The notes under the pieces are model-generated. The model made no database searches, had not been told where the DNA came from, and worked only from the letters and a program-made list of their open reading frames with translations. DNA of 41,608 bases from Nostoc commune NIES-4072 (lineage in GTDB: Bacteria > Cyanobacteriota > Cyanobacteriia > Cyanobacteriales > Nostocaceae), in contig NZ_BDUD01000001.1 in the NCBI RefSeq assembly GCF_003113895.1, forward strand, positions 5,469,828-5,511,435, in the 5' to 3' direction. Both the position numbers and the translations under genes were made by a program. Each line of letters begins with the position of its first letter. The first letter of the stretch is position 1. Below, in pieces: positions 33,364 through 41,400 of this stretch.

Positions 33364-33927
33364 CTATTTTATTGGTTTCACCGCTTGATACGAGAAGCCA
33401 TTCTTAGATAGCTCCTGGGCTAAAGTCAAGGAGTTTTCCACACGGTCTACAAATACCACGCCGTTAAGGTGATCCATCTCGTGCTGAATGCAGCGTCCTA
33501 GTAGGTCGTTAGCCTTTAATGTCCGGGGACGACCGTATTCGTCTTTATAGGCAATTTCTACGACTTCGGGGCGCTTTACGTCTAGATATACGTTGGGGAT
33601 ACTCAAGCATCCTTCTTGGGCTACGGAGATGTCGCGGCTTACTTGTTTAATGGTGGGGTTAATTAGCACCAAGGGCTGATTAGCTGCATTCTCTGGTTCC
33701 AGGTCGATGACAATTAGTTGTTTGTGAATTCCCACTTGGGGTGCAGCCAAACCAATGCCATCTTTGCTATACATAGTTTGCAACATTTCGCGCACTACTT
33801 GGCGGAGTTCGTCATCTATTTTTGCAACTCGCTTTGCAGCTTGACGTAGGACGCGATCGCCTAAATAATGAAGCTCCAAAGGTGGATTTTTTAACTTTTT
33901 TTTCTCTACAGCAATTTCAGAAGGCAT
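33364..33927 (-). CDS. def: Peptide deformylase
   Basis: A 187-residue metalloenzyme that removes the formyl group from the N-terminal methionine of new proteins. All three signature motifs are present: GIGLAAPQVGI (motif 1), EGCLSIP with the metal cysteine (motif 2), and QHEMDHLNG with the HExxH metal site (motif 3). The N-terminal extension (about 15 residues with KKKLKNPP) precedes LELHYLGDRVLRQAAKRV, usual for cyanobacterial enzymes. The tail GFSYQAVKPIK is short, fitting a type 1B-like enzyme. It leads a two-gene unit with the small membrane protein at 33150-33353. The upstream region is filled by interspersed repeats. Confidence 0.96.
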   Translation of the reverse strand: MPSEIAVEKKKLKNPPLELHYLGDRVLRQAAKRVAKIDDELRQVVREMLQTMYSKDGIGLAAPQVGIHKQLIVIDLEPENAANQPLVLINPTIKQVSRDISVAQEGCLSIPNVYLDVKRPEVVEIAYKDEYGRPRTLKANDLLGRCIQHEMDHLNGVVFVDRVENSLTLAQELSKNGFSYQAVKPIK

Positions 33928-34018
33928 GAGTCTTTATGGCTAGATGGTGAAAATTCCTACTACTTCAATTCTATAAGACTCATATTTGATTTTTGAAATA
34001 CATGTAGGGGAGCCAGTT

Positions 34019-34205
34019 TTTTGCGGAGGTTCCCGACGCTCGATAGGGTAGCGCAAAGCCAACTCTTGGAGACGCTGCGCGTAGCTTGCTTCCACGTTCG
34101 CGTAGCGTTCCGCTCTTAAGTGGTACGGCAAAGCTTCTCTACGAGAGGCTGCGCCAACGCTTAGAGCGACTGTGCGTAGCGTCTGACTTGCTCTAAGCAA
34201 ACGCG
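34019..34205. repeat. Block of interspersed GCGTAGC/CTACGAG repeats
   Basis: Dense run of the words GGCAAAGC, GCGTAGC, GCTTCTCTACGAGAGGC (self-complementary) and GACGCTGCGCGTAGCTTGC, matching the block at about 1905-2240 and fragments at 20245, 24440 and 27232. A minus-strand open frame (33940-34200) across it has repeat composition and is not considered a gene. From 34206 to 34410 there is one further palindromic repeat (34258-34315) and no gene. Confidence 0.6.
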
Positions 34206-34257
34206 AGTGTGTCTTTTAGAGAAAATGACTAAATAAAAAATATAGCCAAAAATCTTT

Positions 34258-34315
34258 AGTCTACTTTAGTAGACTTTAGCTGAAAGCCAAAGAACTTTAG
34301 TTCCAGGCGGGTGAG
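34258..34315. repeat. Palindromic repeat related to the copy at 7858
   Basis: AGTCTACTTTAGTAGACTTT forms a perfect short-loop palindrome, followed by AAGAACTTTAGTTCCAGGCG. The order of parts matches 7858-7918. Confidence 0.45.
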
Positions 34316-34410
34316 GAAGCCAAAAGTTGATTGCAACTAGGATTCCTATACAAAATTTTTCTTAGTAAAAAAACTTCTTCAATCTATTTTTTATTGATGA
34401 AAACCCATGT

Positions 34411-34698
34411 TTAGCAATATTTTCTTGCATCCTCACCACATTCATTGACTAAATATAATAAAGACTTAAAACGAAGACCAACTATTTGTTCATAGAGGGG
34501 GTTAATTTTACACAAAGGTGGAATTTGGAATAGAATCCGACCGAAAACTGTAACAGTTCTTTCAAAAGGGCAATTTGAGGGAATTACTTTGCACAATAGT
34601 TTGGCTAGATGATAATCACGTATTTCTATAGACTCAAGTTGATATCGGATCTGACTTAATAAGTTATTATCCAAATTGGCTTTAGTTAAGAAGTTCAT
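34411..34698 (-). CDS. Mo-dependent nitrogenase C-terminal domain (Mo-nitro_C) protein
   Basis: A 95-residue protein matching the small cyanobacterial family named for a domain found at the C-terminus of some Mo-nitrogenase-associated proteins: YHLAKLLCKVIPSNCPFERT, VFGRILFQIPPLCKINPLYE, QIVGLRFKSLLYL and an ending ECGEDARKYC with two cysteines. Four or five cysteines are regularly placed, which could bind metal, but that is not established. AAGGA precedes the ATG by ten bases. No nif genes are nearby, so a role in nitrogen fixation should not be assumed. The family recurs in many copies in Nostocales, often alone. Confidence 0.75.
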   Translation of the reverse strand: MNFLTKANLDNNLLSQIRYQLESIEIRDYHLAKLLCKVIPSNCPFERTVTVFGRILFQIPPLCKINPLYEQIVGLRFKSLLYLVNECGEDARKYC

Positions 34699-35079
34699 AA
34701 TTTAAAATTCCTTCAATCAATCTTGTTTGTTCCTTTAAAGTTACACCTCCCCTCAGATAGTAAACATCGTAAAATTACCAAATTATTTTCTCCCTTTTTT
34801 AAAGTCGGTTATAAAAACAGTAAAATTGCTTAGAAAGGAAAACAGGTAGCCAATTGTTATCAATAACTGTGGGAGCGACAGTGAGTCTATCTATAGGGAA
34901 TGGCACAAGGGCAAGGTAAATCGGCGAGACAGCAGGAGCAAAGAGGTAGAAATGTATAAAAGCTGATGTATTGGCAAACTTTGCACTATTGATTATAAAT
35001 AGTGATGTTATTGACACAAATACGTAAAAGCTTAACTTAGCGTGTTGACGCTAAGTTCATTCAAATTTTGAGGTGATGT
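34699..35079. other. Intergenic region upstream of ftsX
   Basis: AT-rich, divergent between the Mo-nitro_C gene and ftsX. A minus-strand open frame of 72 codons (34799-35017) has no ribosome site and no recognisable features, so it is left out. A perfect 9-bp hairpin lies at 35034-35057. Confidence 0.4.
35034..35057 (+). promoter_or_regulatory. Hairpin just upstream of ftsX
   Basis: AACTTAGCG (35034-35042) and CGCTAAGTT (35049-35057) form a perfect stem with loop TGTTGA, ending 22 bases before the GTG start. Without a T-run it is not a standard terminator; it could be an operator or an mRNA structure near the ribosome site. Confidence 0.4.
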
Positions 35080-35982
35080 GTGTTTAAATCTCTTACGAAA
35101 CTTGACTATCTGCTCAAAGAAACTTTTCTCGGTTTACTGCGGGGAGGTTGGATGAATTGGGCAGCTGTAAGTACTGTTACGGTTTTACTCTTTTTATTCG
35201 GCTTGAGTTTGCAAACCTCTTGGCAAGTTGAAAAACTCCTCTATCAGTTTGGTAGTCAACTAGAAGTTTCAGTTTATCTCGAACCGGATACGCAAGTCGA
35301 AACCATTGAGGCACTAATCGCAACAATGCCAGAGGTGGCGGCGATACAAAGTATTACCAAAGAGCAGGCTTGGACTAAGTTAGTTAAGGAAATGAGAATT
35401 TCTGATATTGAGGGAGCTACGCAGCAGCTAGGTGACAATCCTTTAGTTGATGAGATGAAGGTAAAAGCGCGTAATTCTCAAGTTGTACCAACTTTAGCAA
35501 CGCAATTGGCTAAATTGCCGGGAGTTGATACGGTGCAGTATGTGGATGAAGCAGTTAAACGCATTGCCCAATTGCATCAAGGTCTGAACTGGATTACTTT
35601 AACAATTACGATTATTCTGACTTTAACTGCGATCGCAGTAAATACTACGACAATTCGGCTGATTGTCATGGCGCGACGCCAGGAAATTGAAATTATGCAA
35701 CTAGTGGGAGCAACCAGAGCTTGGATTTACCTCCCATTTATTTTACAAGGGATTACCTTCGGTTTGGTTGGTGGTGCGATCGCTTGGAGTTTCATTTCTG
35801 TGATTCAACAGTTTCTCGGTAAGTTGCTAGCCAATCAACCTGAATTTATTCAAGCTATCACCAACGGGGTGCAACTCACTCCAGCCCAAATTTTACTATT
35901 ACCTCTAATTCTCTTAAGTTTCGGTGCAGCTGTAGGATTAATGGGAAGCTTATTCGCTGTCCGACGTTTTGCCAAAGGTTAA
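35080..35982 (+). CDS. ftsX: Cell division protein FtsX (permease-like)
   Basis: A 300-residue inner-membrane protein that pairs with the ATPase FtsE and couples cell division to peptidoglycan hydrolase activation. Topology as in the family: a cytoplasmic N-terminus (KLDYLLKETFLGLLRGGWMNWA), first membrane segment VSTVTVLLFLFGLSL, an extracytoplasmic domain (about 45-165, with LEVSVYLEPDTQ and NPLVDEMKVKA), then three membrane segments (LTITIILTLTAIAVNT, LPFILQGITFGLVGGAIAW, ILLLPLILLSFGAAVGLMG) with RRQEIEIMQLVGATRAWI between the second and third. Starts at GTG with GAGGTGATGT upstream. ftsE is not in the window, as in many cyanobacteria where the two genes are apart. Confidence 0.94.
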   Translation: MFKSLTKLDYLLKETFLGLLRGGWMNWAAVSTVTVLLFLFGLSLQTSWQVEKLLYQFGSQLEVSVYLEPDTQVETIEALIATMPEVAAIQSITKEQAWTKLVKEMRISDIEGATQQLGDNPLVDEMKVKARNSQVVPTLATQLAKLPGVDTVQYVDEAVKRIAQLHQGLNWITLTITIILTLTAIAVNTTTIRLIVMARRQEIEIMQLVGATRAWIYLPFILQGITFGLVGGAIAWSFISVIQQFLGKLLANQPEFIQAITNGVQLTPAQILLLPLILLSFGAAVGLMGSLFAVRRFAKG

Positions 35983-36039
35983 TCATTAATCATTGGACAT
36001 TGCAAAGGACAAATGACTAATGACTAATGACAAAAACTT
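35983..36039. repeat. Short repeats between ftsX and the next gene
   Basis: ATCATTAATCATT, then AAAGGACAAATGACTAATGA and another CTAATGAC. These are the same words found in the cobB insertion at 15511-15590. Confidence 0.7.
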
Positions 36040-36849
36040 ATGAAATCACAATGGGAATGTTTTCTGCAAAATCTCGGTGTATGGGAAGGTTCATTTACTA
36101 ACTTTTCTCCCGAAGGTACACTTCTGAACGATACTCCTAGCCATCTTTCTCTAGAAGGTTTAAACAATAACCAGACAGTGCGCTTAACTTTGTGCCGTTC
36201 GGGGCGAGATGATTTAGTCAAAGAATATAGTTCAGTGGGAGGGGGTCTACTGTTTTTTGAAAATGGTTCATTTTCTGAAGGTTTAATTCAACTAGGGCCA
36301 TTTTCAGAATTCGGTGCAGAACTCGCTTTTGTTCATGAAAATCGCCGCTTACGCCTAGTGCAACTGTTTGCTCAGACTGGTAATCTAACTAGACTAGTTC
36401 TAATTCGAGAGCATCTGGCTGGAACCCCAGCAACAGAACGTCCACCTTTGCAGATAAATGACTTGTTGGGAGAATGGCAAGGACAAGCAGTAACAATATA
36501 TCGAGATTTGCGATCGCCTGATATTTACTCTACAACTTTGAAAATACAACTTGATGATACTGGGCGATTAATTCAAAGTACCTCTTTTGGGGAACGTACA
36601 ATTACCTCAACTGCTACTATCAAAGGTTCCATCGTTCTTTTTGACCAAGATCCCCAAAAGCAAGTACAAGTATTATTGTTACCTGATGGCGCTTCTGCAA
36701 CTTCTCCTTTAAAGGTGCAATTACGTCAACCATTATTCTTGGAAGCGGGTTGGTTAATTCAGTCAAACCTGCGCCAGAGGATGATTCGCAGCTATAACGA
36801 TAAAGGCGAATGGGCTAGTTTGACATTAGTTACTGAAGAAAAAGTGTAA
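36040..36849 (+). CDS. DUF3598 family protein
   Basis: A 269-residue soluble protein. It begins SQWECFLQNLGVWEGSFTNF, the typical opening of cyanobacterial DUF3598 proteins, followed by an N-terminal barrel-like half (LSLEGLNNNQTVRLTLCRSG, SVGGGLLFFENGSFSEG, AELAFVHENRRLRLVQLF) and a similar C-terminal half (NDLLGEWQGQAVTIYRDL, FLEAGWLIQSNLRQRMIRSY, GEWASLTLV). Two lipocalin-like beta-barrel halves are likely; related proteins bind small hydrophobic ligands, but no function is established. It follows ftsX by 57 bases of repeat and may share its transcript. No clear ribosome site. Confidence 0.82.
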   Translation: MKSQWECFLQNLGVWEGSFTNFSPEGTLLNDTPSHLSLEGLNNNQTVRLTLCRSGRDDLVKEYSSVGGGLLFFENGSFSEGLIQLGPFSEFGAELAFVHENRRLRLVQLFAQTGNLTRLVLIREHLAGTPATERPPLQINDLLGEWQGQAVTIYRDLRSPDIYSTTLKIQLDDTGRLIQSTSFGERTITSTATIKGSIVLFDQDPQKQVQVLLLPDGASATSPLKVQLRQPLFLEAGWLIQSNLRQRMIRSYNDKGEWASLTLVTEEKV

Positions 36850-36884
36850 GGGATTTGAGAGTGCGATCGCTTATTTCCGGTAAT

Positions 36885-37074
36885 TTAGAGTAAATCTTCT
36901 TTAGATAACTGGGCTAGTTCTAACCTTAAAATCTTGATTGCGATGAATAGGAATTGACAGAATTTTATCTAATTCAAAGTTTTGAAAGATATGATGACTG
37001 TCAGTAATTCTTCGCAAAACCCAACCTTTTTGCTCTACAATCTTACAAAATCGAAAACTTAGCCTTCCTAATTT
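36885..37074 (-). pseudogene. hicA: hicA toxin remnant (frameshifted)
   Basis: On the minus strand the sequence reads KIVEQKGWVLRRITDSHHIF, then LSIPIHRNQDFK, the HicA mRNA-interferase fold with the catalytic-histidine segment (family consensus G-S-H-H) and the PVHGNKDLK-like strand. After DFK the frame breaks; the neighbouring frame continues LELAQLSKEDLL and stops at 36885, as HicA proteins end. The stretch that should encode the G-T-L-R segment is lost, so a small deletion with frameshift killed the gene. No start codon and no hicB are seen. It lies back to back with the ATPase gene at 37084. Confidence 0.65.
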
Positions 37075-37083
37075 GTAAACAGT

Positions 37084-38385
37084 ATGAGCAATAACAATTT
37101 TTGGCGAACTGCTTACCAGTTATTTAAACCAGAGGAACCTTTAGCGACACCTGAAGGCTTGAAAAGTTTTTACGTCCAGAGAGATAACAGTCCGGTGGAT
37201 AAGCTTATTAGCTTGCTAGAAATGGAAGATGACCCAGCCAAATTTTTACTAGCTGGTCATCGAGGTGGGGGTAAAACTACTGAACTGCGACGATTAGAAC
37301 AAAAATTAGCTGATAAGTACGCAGTAGTTTGGATTGATACACAAACATCTTTAGACAGATATAATATAGGTCATGCGGAAGTTGTAGTTTTAATTGGCTT
37401 ACAAATTGCACGTCAAGTTATTCAATCTAATTGGCTTTTTAAAAAGGATAAATTATTACAAGCTCTCTTGGAGAGCTTAAAAAGCGTGGTTTATCTAGAA
37501 AAAGGAAGTCAAACCGAAAGTTTGGGAATGCCAGAATTTATAGAAAAGGCAGGAATAATTCTCAAACGTGGTTTAACCACAGAAGTCACAAAAACTCTCA
37601 ATGTCCGTCCTTTGCTGAGTGAAATTATCACCATAGTCAATAATATTATCGAAGCTGCGGAAAAAGAACAAAAGCAAAAATTATTAATTATTGTTGATGG
37701 CTTAGATAGACATGACCAAATAACAGCTTTGGAAATGTTTTCTAGCTCTTTGTTAATAGAATTAAACTGTCATATTATCTATTCTATTCCCATTTCGCTG
37801 CGATACTCTCCCAGTTTCCGTCAGCCAATGGAAACCTTTCAAAAATGTTTGGATTTAAATAATCCTCCTGTTTTTGATTGTGATGATAACTTACGTCCAA
37901 CTCATAACCCTAATCACAAAGGTCGTGAAATTCTAATTAATGTCATTAACAAACGGATTATCAGTTTAGGCGATAGCCACAAAGGTTTATTTAATCCTGA
38001 TGCGCTGGAATTAATTTGCAAAAAAAGTGGCGGAGTGATGCGAGATTTAGTCCGATTAGCACGCACTACCTGTGAAATTGGATTGCGGAATAAATTGACT
38101 CTTATAACTTTAAAAACAGCAGAAGAGGCAGTACGAGAAGTGCGTAAGGAATATAACTTAAATGATTACCACTACCCTGAGCTTGATTTAATTCATCGGA
38201 CTGGAAAATTAACAACCAAGGCACATAGCTTGCCAAGTAAGGGTGAATTTATTATTTGTGACGAACTTTTACAAAATAAATTAGTTTTAGGTTATTATAA
38301 CTCAATGCAAGAGTCTTGGTTTGATATTAATCCTATTTTAATAGAAGATTTAGAACGTTGGCAAACTGCTAATAATCATATTTAA
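37084..38385 (+). CDS. P-loop ATPase, first gene of an NTPase pair
   Basis: A 433-residue protein beginning WRTAYQLFKPEEPLATPEGL, then FYVQRDNSPVDKLISLL, and Walker A AGHRGGGKTTELRRLEQKL (residues 57-75). GHRGxGKTTEL is the signature of AAA/STAND-type ATPases found next to repeat-containing NTPases. Walker B is KLLIIVDGLDRHD (about 199-210). FSSSLLIELNCHIIYSIPIS fits a sensor strand, and SGGVMRDLVRLARTTCEIG resembles the helical lid of the ORC/KAP-like group. The C-terminus (HSLPSKGEFIICDELLQNKL, VLGYYNSMQESWFDINPI) resembles a winged-helix tail. It overlaps nothing but is followed after 48 bases by the NACHT-TPR gene, so the two are probably one operon. Function unknown; the pair suggests a conflict or signalling system. 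Confidence 0.82.
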   Translation: MSNNNFWRTAYQLFKPEEPLATPEGLKSFYVQRDNSPVDKLISLLEMEDDPAKFLLAGHRGGGKTTELRRLEQKLADKYAVVWIDTQTSLDRYNIGHAEVVVLIGLQIARQVIQSNWLFKKDKLLQALLESLKSVVYLEKGSQTESLGMPEFIEKAGIILKRGLTTEVTKTLNVRPLLSEIITIVNNIIEAAEKEQKQKLLIIVDGLDRHDQITALEMFSSSLLIELNCHIIYSIPISLRYSPSFRQPMETFQKCLDLNNPPVFDCDDNLRPTHNPNHKGREILINVINKRIISLGDSHKGLFNPDALELICKKSGGVMRDLVRLARTTCEIGLRNKLTLITLKTAEEAVREVRKEYNLNDYHYPELDLIHRTGKLTTKAHSLPSKGEFIICDELLQNKLVLGYYNSMQESWFDINPILIEDLERWQTANNHI

Positions 38386-38433
38386 GTATGTGAATTTTCA
38401 CAATAGATTACTAATTATACGCTGGTGTTGTGT

Positions 38434-41400
38434 ATGCTTTTCCAAGATAGCTACTCTCTCAGTGAAGCTGACAAAGCAGAATTAAATAAATTAGTCAGCG
38501 TATTAGAAATTTCTAGTAATACGACAATTATCTTTGCTATTGCACCAGAGAGTAGTCCTCAGCATCCAGTTGTGAGACAGCTACAAGAATCTTTAGCAAC
38601 CAGCGATGAAAAATTTACATTTGATAAGTTTTTTTATAGTCAAAATTCCTTCCATAATTTTCTGTATAGCCTAGATGATCATCAGCAGCGCAATTTAGAA
38701 GCCGGACGCAGGTTGGTAATGGCATTTGGAATTGACCAATTACCGACACCGCGCTTGGTGAAAGAAATGAAGCAGTTAAATTTAGGAAGAGAAGAGCTAT
38801 TTGGTAGAAATTTAATCCTGATTTTGTGGCTAAATAATGCAGGTTTTTTAGATGAGTTTCGTCATCGTGCGCCAGATTTTTGGGATTGGCGAGAAAAAAT
38901 AGTGGAATTTGAAACGCGAAATCCTTTACTTTATCCCTATTTAGAGTGGCTGATTGCGGAAAATTCTTATCTAAAAATGAGCGGCGTGATGCAGGTAAAT
39001 CGCCAAGTTGATATTTTTCTCGACCAAATTTATGTTTCTCTACAAGCACAATGGCGACAACAAGTAACAGATACTTCTGAACGCAGTCAACGCGAACTTG
39101 AGATGCTGACTGTACGGCAAGTTCAAAGTAGTAGTAGATTGAAAGAGATGGGTTTTGGTAGTGATGATTGGGATGAACCTTACGATTACGAACCGCTACC
39201 AAAAGAACTAATATCAGCATCAGTTTCCAGCACTAAAACGGTTACACAAAAGGTAGATTTAGCTGATGCTGTGCGGGATAACTTATATAGTGTCATTTTA
39301 GGCGCTCCTGGTGCGGGTAAAACTACCCTGCTGCGTTATTTAGCACTACATTTTGCGATCGCAAAAAGAGATAATTTAGAAACAGTCATTGTTGATAATG
39401 ATGCAGTTGAGGATAATCAGAAGAAAGAGTTAGGTAAAACTGTGTTACCTATTTTCTTTCGGATTGCTGATTACGCAGAAAAATTAAAACAACAACCTGA
39501 GTTAACTTTACTTGAATATCTGCGTCAGTTTTACCGCCAGTGGGAAGTTCATTTTCAAGCAGAGGGAGAAATAGAAACCGAGGTGGCGGGGTTGCTGTTG
39601 GATGCTATGCGTCAAGGAAAGTGCTTGATGCTACTCGATGGCTTAGATGAGGTATTTGACCAAGAAAGCCGCAAACAGATTGTAGAACGTATTAACAAAT
39701 TTGTTGATGAGTTCCCTAGCAACAAATTTGTGATTACCAGCCGTATTGCTGGCTACCGTGATGTGCAACTCAGCAGTCGGTTTGCAGAGTTTACTATCGA
39801 AGATATGGACAGCATACAGGTAGAGCGGTTCTTGTATCGCTGGTGTCGAACAGTTGAAAAAGCACAGCAGCCAGATGCTAGCGAGGAGCAATGGCTAAAA
39901 AAAGGTACGGAACAAGCACAGGACATTTTACTGGCTATTCAAGGTAATCCAGGTGTAGAGCGATTGACAGCAAATCCCTTGTTGTTAACTATCTTGGCAT
40001 TAATTCACCGCAATGGCGATCAGCTACCTAACCGACGAGTCAAGCTGTATGAGTTGGCGGTGCAAACTTTGACAGAAGATTGGCAACTAAGTAAGAAGTT
40101 GCCTGATGCACCAAGGGTAGTTTTAAAAGAAACTGAGGTAGTGGAACTTTTAGCACCCCTGGCGTACTGGATGCACGAGGAGAAGCCTTCCGGTTTGGTA
40201 ACGCAAAGGGAAGTGGAGGAAAAATTAGCAGAAAAGCTGGCGGAATTCAACGATACCGAACCGGAATCAGACTCCGTGCGTCAAGCCGTAGGGGAGTTTT
40301 TGCGGAAGGTGCGGGAAACAACAGGTTTATTTGTGGAACGAATACCTGGTTTTTATGGCTTTATGCACCTGACCTTTGAAGAGTATTTTGCCGCGCGTTA
40401 TATTGCGGATAAAGAACAAAGTGAAATTCTGGAACTAATTCAAAAACATTTGAACGAGCCGCGTTGGAATGAACCGCTTTTACTGGCTTTGGGGTATTAC
40501 GGGAGTCATTTTTCAACGCAATTTAAGAAGTTAGCCGAGAAATTGTTTATTAATTTAGACAAATATCAACCTGTGCTGCAACATGGGGAAATAAAAATTA
40601 CTGCATCTAATAATGATACAACTATTATTTATTCAAAGGAGGATGAATCAGGAAATAATTTAAATAAATTAGAATTTAAGCTTAGAGATTTGCTGTTTGC
40701 AGGACAGGTAATTGCTGAAATTGAAATTAATAATATCGTTATTCGCAAAAAACCAATTTCAAAGTTAGTTATTACCTATCTTGGCATAGATAGGGATTAT
40801 GAGGATGATATTACTAAGCAACTACTGAGGCTGCTACGCAAAATTGAAATATTTTATCAAAAAGGTGAAGTCATAAATTTATTGAAAGAAGCAGCTAATG
40901 ACTTAACGTTGTCTGAAGAAATTCGGATTAAAGCAAAAACTGCTATTCTTTATGTTGCTTGCGGCGAATCAACAGGATTGGTTGATTGCGTAACAGAAAT
41001 TGCCAACCAATTAGAGCCTTTATTGTTTTGCGAGATGAGGGATTTGGTTCAAGAACTGGGTGATGAAATGACACCTGTTCTTGAAAATATTCATAATAAA
41101 AGTTGTCAAACAGCATTAAACTTTCTTATAGCTATCTCTTATCTTCGCAAAGATAAGTATGATAAAGCAATAGAAATGTTTGAATTGATAACTGATAAAT
41201 TAGATAGCAATTTAAGTGTTTATATTGCCTGGTGTTATGCTATCTGTTATCAAGAAAAAAAAGTATTTGAACAAGCATTTTCTTATTATCAAGAATGTTC
41301 TGAAAAGCTTGACCAATATAATATTGGATCATCTGCGTTTATAAGATTTTGGGAAAATCGAGGTATTTGTCATAGATTACATGGCAAGTTTGAGCAAGCT

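Noticed and set aside
33940..34200. Minus-strand frame of 86 codons
   Set aside because: It runs across interspersed repeat words and its residues reflect them; no ribosome site or family.
34799..35017. Minus-strand frame of 72 codons upstream of ftsX
   Set aside because: No ribosome site, no recognisable motif, composition ambiguous between frames. Not convincing as a gene.
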